This document shows positions 1-6,791 of a stretch of 13,175 bases of DNA, piece after piece. Numbering within the stretch: position 1 is the first letter of the stretch; every line of letters begins with the position of its first letter. The notes below the pieces were generated by a model. It had not been told where the DNA came from. It did not search any database and saw nothing but the letters and a program-made list of their open reading frames with translations. This DNA comes from Rhodospirillales bacterium (GTDB lineage: Bacteria; Pseudomonadota; Alphaproteobacteria; Rhodospirillales_A; JACZKS01): assembly GCA_018648445.1 (NCBI GenBank), contig JABGRG010000108.1, positions 1-13,175 on the forward strand, written 5' to 3'. Position numbers and translations under genes: made by a program.

Positions 1-432
1 GGTTTCCACGTTCTGACGGAAACCCAGTTGCTGCCGGGCATTCTGATGCGCAACGCCGGGCTGAAGTTCATTTGCCGCGACGTCGATTTGCGGGTGGAAA
101 CCACCAACTCGATGTTCACGCAATCTTACGCGAAAGATCAGGTGATCTGCATTCCCATCGCCCACAACGACGGCAATTACATGACAGACGCGGACACGCT
201 GAAAATGCTTGAGGACGAGGACCGGATCGCTTTCAGGTACTGCGATGCGGCGGGCGGCATCGGTGAGGCCGGAAACCCCAACGGTTCCATGGCCAACATC
301 GCGGGCATCCTCAACCGGCGGCGCAATATTCTGGGCATGATGCCGCATCCCGAACGGCTGGCGGATCAACTTTTGGGCGGTATTGACGGTCGACCGATGT
401 TTGACGGTCTGGTGGAGGCCTTGGCGGCATGA
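1..432 (+). CDS. purQ: Phosphoribosylformylglycinamidine synthase, glutaminase subunit PurQ (3' part only)
   Basis: This is the C-terminal 143 residues of the class-I glutamine amidotransferase subunit of FGAM synthase, which supplies ammonia to PurL in the fourth step of de novo purine synthesis. The frame is open from base 1 and starts with GFHVLTE, which in this family directly follows the nucleophile Cys-Asn; the catalytic cysteine therefore lies just outside the window. Visible family motifs are LLPGILMRN, the AHNDGNY loop and, near the end, MMPHPER, which carries the His and Glu of the Cys-His-Glu triad. Full-length PurQ is about 225-235 aa, so roughly 85-90 residues are missing to the left; this is the window edge, not a truncation. 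The TGA stop overlaps the purL start (ATGA), typical of translational coupling. purS is expected upstream but cannot be seen. The assignment is firm. Confidence 0.96.
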   Translation, partial: GFHVLTETQLLPGILMRNAGLKFICRDVDLRVETTNSMFTQSYAKDQVICIPIAHNDGNYMTDADTLKMLEDEDRIAFRYCDAAGGIGEAGNPNGSMANIAGILNRRRNILGMMPHPERLADQLLGGIDGRPMFDGLVEALAA

Positions 433-2618
433 GCAATATCACTCCGGAAATCGTGAAAGAACACGGCCTGACCGAGGACGAGTACGACAAGGTTCTCGAA
501 ATCATGGGGCGCGAACCGAACATTACCGAGCTTGGAATTTTCTCGGTGATGTGGAGCGAGCACTGCTCGTACAAATCGTCCAAGAAATGGCTGAAAACCC
601 TGCATACGGAAGAGCCCTGGGTTATCTGCGGTCCCGGCGAGAACGCGGGCATCGTCGATATCGGCGATGGTCAGGCGGCCATCTTCAAGATGGAAAGCCA
701 TAACCATCCGTCCTTCATCGAACCCTTCCAGGGGGCGGCGACCGGCGTCGGCGGCATCATGCGCGACATCTTCACCATGGGCGCGCGCCCCGTGGCCAAC
801 ATGAACGCGCTGCGTTTTGGCCGCCCGGACCATCCGAAAACCAAGCATCTGGTCAATGGCGTGGTTGCCGGTATCGGCAGCTACGGCAATTGCATGGGCG
901 TGCCCACGGTCGGCGGCGAATGCGAATTCGACACCAGCTACGACGGCAACATCCTGGTCAATGCCATGACCGTCGGCGTCGCCGATACCGAAAAGATTTT
1001 CTATTCGGCGGCGGCGGGTGAAGGGTATCCGCTGGTGTACGTGGGATCGCGCACGGGACGCGACGGCATTCACGGCGCGACCATGGCGTCGGCGGAATTT
1101 GACGACGACACCGATGAAAAACGCCCCACGGTTCAAGTGGGTGACCCGTTCACCGAAAAGCTGGTTTTGGAAGCCTGTCTGGAACTGATGGCGACCGACG
1201 CCATTATCGGCATTCAAGACATGGGCGCCGCCGGTCTGACGTGCTCGACCTTCGAGATGGCGTCCAAGGGCGGCGTCGGCGTGGAAATGGACCTTGATCT
1301 GGTTCCCAAGCGGGCCGCCGACATGACGGCCTATGAGCTGATGCTTTCGGAAAGCCAGGAACGCATGGTCATGGTTTTGAAACCGGGCCGTGAGGAAGAA
1401 GCCCGCAAGATTTTCGAAAAGTGGGAATTGAATTTCGCGGTTATCGGAAAGCTGACCGATACTGGGCGTCTGGTTCTGAAAATGGGCGGCGAGATCGTCG
1501 GCGATCTTCCGATCGACCCCTTGGCGGAAGCTTCGCCCGAATACGATCGGCCCTGGGTTCCCACGGCAAAACCCGCCGTTATTGATGCAGCCGATGTTGC
1601 CGCGCCCAACGATCCGTGCGCGGCGCTCAAACGCATGATCGGTTCGCCCAATTTCGCGCAAAAGCGCTGGATCTGGGATCAGTACGATCACATGGTCATG
1701 GGGGACACAGTCCAGCGTCCGGGCGGCGACTCAGCCGTTGTTCGCGTACACGGCACGCAAAAAGGACTGGCCGTCACCACCGACTGTACGCCGCGTTATT
1801 GCTATGCCGATCCGTTCGAGGGCGGCAAGCAGGTAGTCGCGGAAAGCTGGCGCAACATCACCGCCGTTGGCGCCAAACCGCTGGCCATCACCGATTGCCT
1901 GAACTTCGGCAACCCGGAACGCCCCGAAATCATGGGCCAGTTCGTGGGCTGCATCGAAGGCATGGGCGAAGCCTGCAGGACGCTGGAGTACCCGGTTATT
2001 TCGGGCAATGTCTCGTTCTACAACGAGACCCGCGGCGAAGGCATCCGCCCGACCCCGACCATTGGCGGTGTCGGTGTCCTTGCCGATGTGTCGAAGGCCG
2101 CAACATGCGCGTTCGAGGCCGAGGGCGATGACATTGTGCTGATCGGCGAAACAACCGGGCATCTGGGATGTTCTGCGTATCTGGTCGAAATCGAGGGCCG
2201 GGATGCAGGCGCGCCGCCGCCGGTCGATCTGGCCATCGAGCGGCGCAACGGTGATGCCGTGCGCGGCATGATCGACGAAGGCGTCGTTTCCGCCTGTCAT
2301 GACATTTCTGACGGCGGCGTTTTCGTCGCAATGGCCGAAATGGCAATGGCTGGCAACATGGGCGCAGCCATTGATGTGCCCGATACCGGCATTCCCCTGC
2401 ACGCATGGCTGTTTGGTGAAGATCAGGCGCGTTATGTGGTGACCTCACGCGACGCCAAAACCGTTCTCGCCAAGGCCGCTGACGCGGGCGTTCCAGCAAC
2501 TGTTATCGGTCGCACGGGAAGTGACCGGTTGACGGTGGGCCCATCACTCTCCATATCGGTAAGCGAGCTCAAGAGCGCGCACGAAGACTGGATGCCGAAA
2601 TTTATGTCGGCGCCGTAA
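429..2618 (+). CDS. purL: Phosphoribosylformylglycinamidine synthase subunit PurL (small type)
   Basis: This is the ATP-dependent synthetase subunit that converts FGAR to FGAM with ammonia from PurQ; PurS normally bridges the two. The product is 729 aa, the usual size of the small PurL that works with separate PurS and PurQ (the fused enzyme is about 1300 aa). Motifs seen: SEHCSYKSS at residues 43-51 with the catalytic-type His45; ESHNHPS at 89-95 followed by the glycine-rich [20 protein letters not shown] and [10 protein letters not shown] mid-protein; [18 protein letters not shown] opening the second AIRS-like half; and CHDISDGG near the C terminus. The ATG overlaps the purQ stop by four bases, and GGAGG lies 10 bases upstream at 414-418 inside purQ. 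The gene is intact. The next gene starts 15 bases after its stop, so the run probably continues as one transcript. Confidence 0.98.
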   Translation: MSNITPEIVKEHGLTEDEYDKVLEIMGREPNITELGIFSVMWSEHCSYKSSKKWLKTLHTEEPWVICGPGENAGIVDIGDGQAAIFKMESHNHPSFIEPFQGAATGVGGIMRDIFTMGARPVANMNALRFGRPDHPKTKHLVNGVVAGIGSYGNCMGVPTVGGECEFDTSYDGNILVNAMTVGVADTEKIFYSAAAGEGYPLVYVGSRTGRDGIHGATMASAEFDDDTDEKRPTVQVGDPFTEKLVLEACLELMATDAIIGIQDMGAAGLTCSTFEMASKGGVGVEMDLDLVPKRAADMTAYELMLSESQERMVMVLKPGREEEARKIFEKWELNFAVIGKLTDTGRLVLKMGGEIVGDLPIDPLAEASPEYDRPWVPTAKPAVIDAADVAAPNDPCAALKRMIGSPNFAQKRWIWDQYDHMVMGDTVQRPGGDSAVVRVHGTQKGLAVTTDCTPRYCYADPFEGGKQVVAESWRNITAVGAKPLAITDCLNFGNPERPEIMGQFVGCIEGMGEACRTLEYPVISGNVSFYNETRGEGIRPTPTIGGVGVLADVSKAATCAFEAEGDDIVLIGETTGHLGCSAYLVEIEGRDAGAPPPVDLAIERRNGDAVRGMIDEGVVSACHDISDGGVFVAMAEMAMAGNMGAAIDVPDTGIPLHAWLFGEDQARYVVTSRDAKTVLAKAADAGVPATVIGRTGSDRLTVGPSLSISVSELKSAHEDWMPKFMSAP

Positions 2619-2633
2619 TAACGGAGAAACGCC

Positions 2634-2873
2634 ATGGCCATGGACGCTGGTGAAATCGAAAGCCTTATCAAGGGCTCCATTCCCGACGCCGAAGTGACCA
2701 TCGAAGACCTGGCGGGGGATGGCGATCATTACGCTGCCCGCGTGGTTTCGGCCTCTTTCAAGGGACAAGCGCGCGTCAGGCAGCACCAGATGGTATATGC
2801 GGCGCTGCAGGGGCGCATGGGTGAACAACTTCATGCCCTTTCCCTGCAAACCGACGTGCCTGCCGACACCTGA
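2634..2873 (+). CDS. BolA/IbaG family protein
   Basis: This is a 79-aa BolA-family protein. Family members bind monothiol CGFS glutaredoxins and share a [2Fe-2S] cluster with them in iron-sulphur trafficking or iron sensing in the cytoplasm. Sequence signs are the GDGDHYAARVVS loop (residues 29-39, with His32), FKG..RV.QHQMVYAAL (helix and H51), and the near-invariant C-terminal His67 in LHALSL. Length is normal for short IbaG/BolA2-type members. The start is ATG 2634 with GGAG at 2623-2626; a second in-frame ATG at 2640 is possible but less well spaced. The gene sits between purL and grxD, and its likely partner GrxD starts 26 bases downstream. The sequence does not decide between the names bolA and ibaG, so no symbol is given. 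Family assignment is firm; the exact physiological role is inferred. Confidence 0.93.
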   Translation: MAMDAGEIESLIKGSIPDAEVTIEDLAGDGDHYAARVVSASFKGQARVRQHQMVYAALQGRMGEQLHALSLQTDVPADT

Positions 2874-2899
2874 AAACCAAATACCCGGAGAGACACTCA

Positions 2900-3235
2900 A
2901 TGAACGACACCGCCGTAGCCAAGCGCATCCAGCAGGAAATTGACGAAAACCCCGTGACGGTATTCATGAAGGGGACCCCAATGTTTCCGCAGTGCGGGTT
3001 TTCTGCTGCCGTTGTTCAGGCGTTGTCCCTTCTGGGCACCAAGTTCAAGGGCATTGACGTATTGACCGATCCGCCGCTTCGCGAAGGAATCAAGGAATTC
3101 AGTAACTGGCCGACCATCCCGCAGGTCTACGTCAAAGGCGAATTTGTCGGCGGCGCGGACATCGTGCGCGAAATGTACGAAACCGGCGAACTGGCCACCT
3201 TCCTGAAAGACAAGGAAATCGAAATCGCCGACTGA
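2900..3235 (+). CDS. grxD: Monothiol glutaredoxin, Grx4 type
   Basis: This is a 111-aa monothiol glutaredoxin of the Grx4/GrxD class, which carries glutathione-ligated [2Fe-2S] clusters and delivers them or pairs with BolA proteins. The active-site CGFS is at residues 32-35, preceded by VFMKGTP with the conserved Lys24. The glutathione-binding WPTIPQVYVKGEFVGG, with its cis-Pro, lies in the C-terminal half, and GGADI follows. A single fused domain of this length is standard. The start ATG 2900 has GGAGAG at 2887-2892 with a 7-base spacer. It is the last gene of the purQ-purL-bolA-grxD run, and a strong hairpin follows 22 bases after the stop. Adjacency to bolA matches the known physical and functional pair. 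No key residue is missing. Confidence 0.97.
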   Translation: MNDTAVAKRIQQEIDENPVTVFMKGTPMFPQCGFSAAVVQALSLLGTKFKGIDVLTDPPLREGIKEFSNWPTIPQVYVKGEFVGGADIVREMYETGELATFLKDKEIEIAD

Positions 3236-3257
3236 CTGGGCGACGATTTTCCAAAGT

Positions 3258-3289
3258 GAAAGGGCCGCCCCGTAAGGAGCGGCCCTTTC
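3258..3289. terminator. Hairpin terminator between grxD and rpsD, probably bidirectional
   Basis: A perfect 11-bp inverted repeat (GAAAGGGCCGC at 3258-3268, complement at 3279-3289) encloses a 10-base loop. It lies between the convergent ends of grxD (stop 3235) and rpsD (stop at 3315). The stem is G+C-rich in the centre with A/T ends, giving TTT at the stem foot on either strand, but there is no long T tract. Position and symmetry suggest it stops transcription from both sides. Confidence 0.75.
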
Positions 3290-3314
3290 CGTAATCGGTA
3301 TGTCGAACCGGTGT

Positions 3315-3932
3315 TTAACGCGAGTAATACTCGACCACCAGGTTCGGCTCCATCTGGATCGGATACGGGACGTCGGCCAGCTTCGGCGTGCGCACGAAGG
3401 TGCCCTTCATCTTTTTGTAATCGACGTCGATGTAGTCGGGCAGATCGCGCTCGGGCGATTCGACGGCTTCCAGAACCAGGCCCAGATCGCGCGATTTCGC
3501 CCGGATCTCCACCACGTCGCCTTCGCGAACCTGATAGGACGGGATGTTAACGCGCTTGCCGTTGACCATGATGTGGCCGTGGCTGACGAACTGGCGCGAG
3601 GAAAACACCGTGGGAACGAATTTCATGCGGTAAACGACGGCGTCGAGACGGTGCTCAAGGATGCCGATCAGGTTTTCCGAGGTGTCGCCGCGGCGGCGCG
3701 AGGCTTCGGCGTAATAGCGGCGGAACTGGCGCTCGCTGATGTTGCCGTAATAGCCTTTCAGCTTCTGCTTGGCGGCAAGCTGCAATCCGAAATCGGAAGG
3801 CTTGCGGCTGCGGCGCTGGCCGTGTTCGCCGGGGCGGTAATCACGATTGTTCAGGGGGCTTTTGGGGCGACCCCAAAGATTAACGCCGTAACGGCGGTTA
3901 ATCTTGTACTTCGCTTGAAGGCGCTTGGTCAT
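3315..3932 (-). CDS. rpsD: 30S ribosomal protein uS4
   Basis: This is ribosomal protein uS4 (205 aa), a primary binder of 16S rRNA needed to start 30S assembly. It begins [16 protein letters not shown], close to other alphaproteobacterial S4 proteins, and contains [25 protein letters not shown], the S4 RNA-binding domain (about residues 94-150, with [21 protein letters not shown]) and the terminal NLVVEYYSR. Length is normal and no zinc-type cysteine cluster is present (a C- form). It is a single-gene unit here rather than part of a large ribosomal operon: its own promoter is at 4030-4057 and the shared hairpin at 3258-3289 ends it. The ATG is preceded only by a weak GGATG about 10 bases away, within an A-rich stretch. 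In several bacteria S4 represses its own messenger, so the structured leader may be regulatory; that part is inference. Confidence 0.98.
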   Translation of the reverse strand: MTKRLQAKYKINRRYGVNLWGRPKSPLNNRDYRPGEHGQRRSRKPSDFGLQLAAKQKLKGYYGNISERQFRRYYAEASRRRGDTSENLIGILEHRLDAVVYRMKFVPTVFSSRQFVSHGHIMVNGKRVNIPSYQVREGDVVEIRAKSRDLGLVLEAVESPERDLPDYIDVDYKKMKGTFVRTPKLADVPYPIQMEPNLVVEYYSR

Positions 3933-3967
3933 GTTTATTCATCCAATTTCATATTGTGTTTTTTATG

Positions 3968-4017
3968 TCCCAATAGGCCCACGCACGGGCGGGGCTTCAC
4001 AGCCCACGTTCTTGGGA
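3968..4017 (-). promoter_or_regulatory. Structured 5' leader of rpsD (candidate autoregulatory RNA)
   Basis: Between the predicted rpsD start site (near 4023) and its ATG, the transcript can form a closing stem (3968-3973 with 4012-4017, TCCCAA/TTGGGA on both strands) around two hairpins. One is 3992-3996/4001-4005, with a loop reading GUGA in the RNA, a GNRA tetraloop. The other is 3977-3980/3987-3990 with a six-base loop. The result is a compact three-way junction, followed by an unpaired A-rich stretch to the start codon. The repeated GGGC and GCCC blocks also allow alternative pairings. Folding was done by eye; a regulatory role is inference. Confidence 0.45.
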
Positions 4018-4029
4018 ATGAGGCGGCGG

Positions 4030-4057
4030 AGTATACGCATGCGCGGAGCAATGTCAA
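4030..4057 (-). promoter_or_regulatory. Sigma70-type promoter of rpsD
   Basis: On the minus strand a perfect TTGACA (-35, plus-strand 4052-4057) is separated by 16 bases from TATACT (-10, 4030-4035). The start site would be near 4023, about 90 bases before the rpsD ATG. The bases after the -10 (CCGCCGCC) form a G+C-rich discriminator, as seen at stringently controlled ribosomal promoters. This is the best promoter match in the window. Confidence 0.8.
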
Positions 4058-4256
4058 TTCGGTAGGCGGTGCCGGGCAAACACCCCGATCTCCAGCCCTC
4101 AAACCAAGTGATTCTACCTGTTTCGCAGGCGTCGCTTCAAGTGAGAGTGCGCCGCAGTCGCAATTAATGATCAAGGCGCGGCCAAAAATTAGTTAGCAAA
4201 AACAATGTGTTACCATCTTCGATGTTTGCCGAGGTCGATTTTTCGACTCGTCACCG

Positions 4257-4285
4257 TTGTTCTCGGGGGCGATCCGGGCTATGAT
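4257..4285 (+). promoter_or_regulatory. Possible promoter of the 60-aa gene
   Basis: TTGTTC (4257-4262) lies 17 bases from TATGAT (4280-4285), a five-of-six -10 match with a weak -35 (three of six). The start would fall near 4292, leaving a leader of about 24 bases with AGGAGG at 4302-4307. Confidence 0.4.
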
Positions 4286-4315
4286 GTCGACGTGCCCCCC
4301 CAGGAGGTTTTCGTC

Positions 4316-4498
4316 ATGAAAGACGGTAAATCTGTGGCGCGCCCCAAGCCCCAGACTGAGCAAATAAAGACGGAGTCCGTAATCGGGGACCCGCGCGATG
4401 ATTTCCGCGGGCGGCTGGTGAAACACCGGAACCGGTTGCGCTCGTTCAAAGCACCCGGCGATGCAGGGCCACCTCGAAAAATCGCGCACAAGCATTGA
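4316..4498 (+). CDS. Small basic protein of unknown function (60 aa)
   Basis: The best start is ATG 4316, preceded by a perfect AGGAGG (4302-4307) with an 8-base spacer; this is the strongest ribosome site in the window. The frame stays open further upstream, but no earlier start has such a site. The product begins MKDGKSVARPKPQ and ends PPRKIAHKH. It is rich in Lys, Arg and Pro, has no hydrophobic segment, signal peptide or cysteine, and looks largely disordered apart from a possible short helix around DDFRGRLVKHRNRLRSF (residues 28-44). I do not recognise the family. It converges on the HNH gene with only four bases between the stops, and has its own promoter-like pair. The basic charge would suit nucleic-acid or ribosome binding, but that is a guess. 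That it is a real gene rests on the ribosome site and position. Confidence 0.55.
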   Translation: MKDGKSVARPKPQTEQIKTESVIGDPRDDFRGRLVKHRNRLRSFKAPGDAGPPRKIAHKH

Positions 4499-4502
4499 AA
4501 AA

Positions 4503-5066
4503 TCAGACGGGCTCGAGTTCGGTATCCCAATACAGGAAATCCCGCCAGCTTTCGTGAAGGTAATTGGGCGGGAACGATCTGCCGTTTTGCTGAAGCTCGT
4601 AGGCGTCCGGCTCCTGCGGTTTTCGCAGCGGATACATCCCGGTTCGTTGCGGGCGCCGGTTGCCCTTTCGCAGATTGCACGGTTCACACGCAGCGACCAC
4701 GTTGTTCCACAGCGTGCGGCCACCACGGCTGCGCGGGATAACGTGGTCAAACGTCAGGCGTTCGGCGGCGAAACTGTAACCGCAATACTGACAGGAAAAA
4801 CCATCGCGCAGAAACACGTTAAACCGCGTAAACGCCGGCCTTCGTGAAAGAGGCACATAGTCTTTCAGCGAAATGACGCTGGGCAGCTGCATTTCCCAAC
4901 TGGGTGAGTGGATGGCGCGGTCATATTCGGAAATGACGTTGACCCGGTCCATAAACACGGCCTTCACCGTGTTCTGCCACGACCATAGGGACAAAGGGAA
5001 GTAACTCAACGGCCGGAAATCGGTGTTGAGGACCAGGGCCGGAAAGCGTTCAAGCGCCACGGACAA
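4503..5066 (-). CDS. HNH endonuclease family protein
   Basis: This is a 187-aa HNH nuclease of the kind found as a stand-alone chromosomal gene in many Alphaproteobacteria. The treble-clef zinc site is CxxC at 92-95 and CxxC at 127-130. Between them lie FDHVIPRSRGG (Asp107 and the catalytic His108) and WNNVVAACEPCNLRKGN, with N121/N122 and N131 completing the HNH set. The N-terminal 85 residues (LVLNTDFRPLSYFPLSLWSW onward) are the family's conserved non-nuclease part. The apparent start is TTG at 5066, because GAGGGAG (5074-5080) sits 7 bases before it; a GTG two codons later (5060) is the alternative. No partner methylase or toxin-type gene is nearby, so it is probably not a restriction enzyme. 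The substrate is unknown. Nuclease fold: firm; biological role: open. Confidence 0.9.
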   Translation of the reverse strand: MSVALERFPALVLNTDFRPLSYFPLSLWSWQNTVKAVFMDRVNVISEYDRAIHSPSWEMQLPSVISLKDYVPLSRRPAFTRFNVFLRDGFSCQYCGYSFAAERLTFDHVIPRSRGGRTLWNNVVAACEPCNLRKGNRRPQRTGMYPLRKPQEPDAYELQQNGRSFPPNYLHESWRDFLYWDTELEPV

Positions 5067-5093
5067 CGGTCGTCTCCCTCTCGAATCGCGCGC

Positions 5094-5122
5094 AGGATAC
5101 TACATGTTGTGCCTATTGCCAA
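5094..5122 (-). promoter_or_regulatory. Promoter of the HNH gene
   Basis: On the minus strand TTGGCA (plus-strand 5117-5122, five of six) lies 17 bases from TATCCT (5094-5099, four of six). The start would be near 5087, about 20 bases before the coding start, leaving room for the GAGGGAG ribosome site. An A/T-rich dyad at 5120-5143 overlaps the upstream edge of the -35. Confidence 0.55.
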
Positions 5123-5143
5123 ATATTACAGCAATTATATTTG
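5120..5143. repeat. A/T-rich inverted repeat upstream of the HNH promoter
   Basis: CAAATAT (5120-5126) and ATATTTG (5137-5143) form a perfect 7-bp dyad with a 10-base centre. It overlaps the -35 of the HNH promoter and lies 20 bases past the end of the esterase gene. It could be an operator; it is too weak in G+C to be a good terminator of the esterase transcript. Confidence 0.35.
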
Positions 5144-5163
5144 CTTAGCCGATTCTCTTCTTC

Positions 5164-5835
5164 TTAATTAGGCGTCACCCCGAAAGCCTCCATCAGAAAT
5201 TTCTGACCGAGGCGAATGCATTCGTCGTCGATGCCGTGGGGCAGTCCGGGCCGTTCATGGGTGCTGACGTTCAGACCGAGTTCTTTCAACCCCTTTTCGG
5301 CCTCCGCCAGAAAGGCGAAGGGAAGCACCGGATCAGCGGTTCCGTGGGTCAGCAGGATGGGCGGTTTGGATTTAATCTCTTCTTCGAGCAGCTCCTTGCC
5401 CACCAGAATTCCCGAATAGCTGACGATGGCGGCCATTTGGCGAACGCGCCGCAGGCCCACATGCAGCGACATCATCGCCCCTTGCGAAAACCCGATCAGC
5501 GCCAGGTTTTCCTCGGTCAGTCCGTCCTTGGCAAGTTCGGCGTCGATGAAGGCATTCAGCAGGGGTGCGGCGTTCGCGGCCCCGGCCAGACGCGCTTCCT
5601 CCGTGAATTCGTTCAAACTGAACCACTGATATCCCATGGGCGCCATATCAAAACGAAACGGCGCGTTCGGTGAAATGAAGCGCGCATCCGGCAGGACCTG
5701 CTGGAAATAGGGGGCCAGGCCGATCAGATCGTTCCCGTCGGCGCCGACGCCATGCAGGAAGATAACCAGCTGTTTCGCCGGACCACCGGAAGCCGGGGCC
5801 AGTTCGGGGCCGTTCAATTGAGAGGCATCCGTCAT
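5164..5835 (-). CDS. Alpha/beta-hydrolase carboxylesterase (phospholipase/carboxylesterase family)
   Basis: This is a 223-residue-class serine esterase (222 codons plus stop or nearly so from ATG 5835) of the phospholipase/carboxylesterase family (acyl-protein thioesterase fold), probably cytoplasmic and acting on short-chain or aryl esters. Seen: the oxyanion-hole strand VIFLHGVGADGND (residues about 24-36); the nucleophile elbow GFSQGA with Ser117; Asp168 in HGTADPVLP; and His200 in GLPHGID, giving a complete triad. The frame is open 19 codons further, to an ATG at 5892. I chose 5835 because AAAGG lies 6 bases before it and the family normally begins just ahead of this hydrophobic strand; the extension has no ribosome site. 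The gene is divergent from gluQRS with 71 bases between starts, and upstream of the HNH gene on the same strand, which has its own promoter. The substrate cannot be deduced. Confidence 0.9.
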   Translation of the reverse strand: MTDASQLNGPELAPASGGPAKQLVIFLHGVGADGNDLIGLAPYFQQVLPDARFISPNAPFRFDMAPMGYQWFSLNEFTEEARLAGAANAAPLLNAFIDAELAKDGLTEENLALIGFSQGAMMSLHVGLRRVRQMAAIVSYSGILVGKELLEEEIKSKPPILLTHGTADPVLPFAFLAEAEKGLKELGLNVSTHERPGLPHGIDDECIRLGQKFLMEAFGVTPN

Positions 5836-5906
5836 CGCCAACCTTTTTTCTTCGTTCCATGTGCTGATAGAGAGTCGTAGCCGAACAAGCATGGTATTGT
5901 CACGCC

Positions 5907-6791
5907 ATGACTGACACGAATAGCAACGCGATCACCCGGTTCGCGCCCAGTCCCACGGGACACTTGCACCTGGGTCACGCCTATTCGGCCATGTTCGCCG
6001 GGTCCGAAGCCGAGCGGCTTGGCGGGCGGCTCATTGTTCGCATTGAGGATATCGACCAGACCCGCTGCCGCCCCGAGTTCGAGGCAGCCATATTCGAAGA
6101 TCTGGCGTGGCTGGGCTTGAGCTGGGAGGAATCCGTTCGCCGTCAGTCGGATCATATGAACGATTACGCCGGCGCGCTGGAACGACTGGAAGGAATGGGT
6201 GTCCTCTATCCCTGCTTTTGCACACGCAAGGACATCCAGCGCGAGATTGCCGGGGCGGCCAACGCCCCGCATGGCCCCGACGGCCCCGTCTATCCCGGCA
6301 CCTGTAAGGCGCTTGCCAAGCATGAGCGAGCAAGGCGGATGAATGCGGGCGAACCCCACGCCATGCGCCTGGATATGGTCGCTGCAATTGAGCAAACCGG
6401 ACCGTTAAGCTGGAACGACGGAAAGGCCGGAACGGTTGAAGCCACGCCGGAAATATTCGGCGACGTGGTTCTCGCGCGCAAGGACACGCCGACCAGCTAT
6501 CATCTGGCGGTGACGCTGGATGACCATCTTCAGGACATTACCCTGGTCACCCGTGGCCGCGATCTGTTCGACGCCACCCATGTTCACCGGGTCTTGCAGG
6601 AGTTGCTGGGGCTTTCCACGCCCCATTACCATCACCATGAATTGCTGGTCGGGGCCGACGGAAAACGCTTCGCCAAGCGCGATGCTTCGCTGACATTGCG
6701 CGCCCTTCGCGCGGCTGGAAAATCCCCTGCCAATGTGCGCCAAATGGTCGAACGGGGACTATGCGCGCCCTTGGCGAAGGCCGTGGATTAG
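5907..6791 (+). CDS. gluQRS: Glutamyl-Q tRNA(Asp) synthetase
   Basis: This is a 294-aa paralogue of the glutamyl-tRNA synthetase catalytic core that lacks the anticodon-binding part. It activates glutamate and attaches it to the queuosine base at position 34 of tRNA(Asp). Seen: RFAPSPTGHLHLGHAYSA (residues 11-28) with the HIGH-type HLGH at 21-24; RIEDID at 45-50; the zinc set C103, C105, Y129 and C133 (the C-x-C...Y-x3-C arrangement typical of GluQRS); and KRFAKRD at 253-259 in place of KMSKS. Length matches the family (about 290-310), against about 470-500 for GltX. The start ATG 5907 has no clear Shine-Dalgarno site, but the motif begins a few residues in and no better start exists. The 3' end overlaps that of the convergent NUDIX gene by 33 bases. 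dksA, its neighbour in gammaproteobacteria, is absent here. Confidence 0.95.
   Translation: MTDTNSNAITRFAPSPTGHLHLGHAYSAMFAGSEAERLGGRLIVRIEDIDQTRCRPEFEAAIFEDLAWLGLSWEESVRRQSDHMNDYAGALERLEGMGVLYPCFCTRKDIQREIAGAANAPHGPDGPVYPGTCKALAKHERARRMNAGEPHAMRLDMVAAIEQTGPLSWNDGKAGTVEATPEIFGDVVLARKDTPTSYHLAVTLDDHLQDITLVTRGRDLFDATHVHRVLQELLGLSTPHYHHHELLVGADGKRFAKRDASLTLRALRAAGKSPANVRQMVERGLCAPLAKAVD

Larger units (their letters stand above)
3933..4315. other. 383-bp intergenic region between rpsD and the small gene at 4316
   Basis: The left part holds the rpsD leader and promoter, reading left. The right end holds a weaker promoter-like pair for the small rightward gene (4257-4285). Between them (4058-4256) I see no convincing gene, tRNA or mobile element. 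There is a short perfect hairpin at 4234-4247 (GTCGA, loop TTTT, TCGAC) and two GANTC sites (4110-4114 and 4245-4249). The 79-codon minus-strand frame here runs across the promoter and lacks a ribosome site. Confidence 0.6.

Noticed and set aside
366..1691. 441-codon open frame on the minus strand opposite purL
   Set aside because: Same reason: an antisense shadow of a certain gene, low-complexity composition, no family resemblance.
3935..4174. 79-codon minus-strand frame upstream of rpsD
   Set aside because: It spans the TTGACA/TATACT promoter and the structured leader and has no ribosome site.
3300..4196. 298-codon plus-strand frame across rpsD and its promoter
   Set aside because: It is antisense to ribosomal protein uS4 and runs through a strong promoter; its protein-like look mirrors rpsD codons.
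4503..5066. HNH gene as part of a restriction or defence system
   Set aside because: No methylase, specificity subunit, helicase or toxin-antitoxin partner is adjacent; neighbours are housekeeping genes.
5134..5139. Minus-strand TATAAT upstream of the HNH gene as its -10
   Set aside because: No -35 at a suitable distance (AAGAAG at 17 bases); the TTGGCA/TATCCT pair closer to the gene is better.
5836..5892. Nineteen extra N-terminal codons for the esterase
   Set aside because: No ribosome site at 5892 and the extension lies outside the family fold; ATG 5835 fits better.
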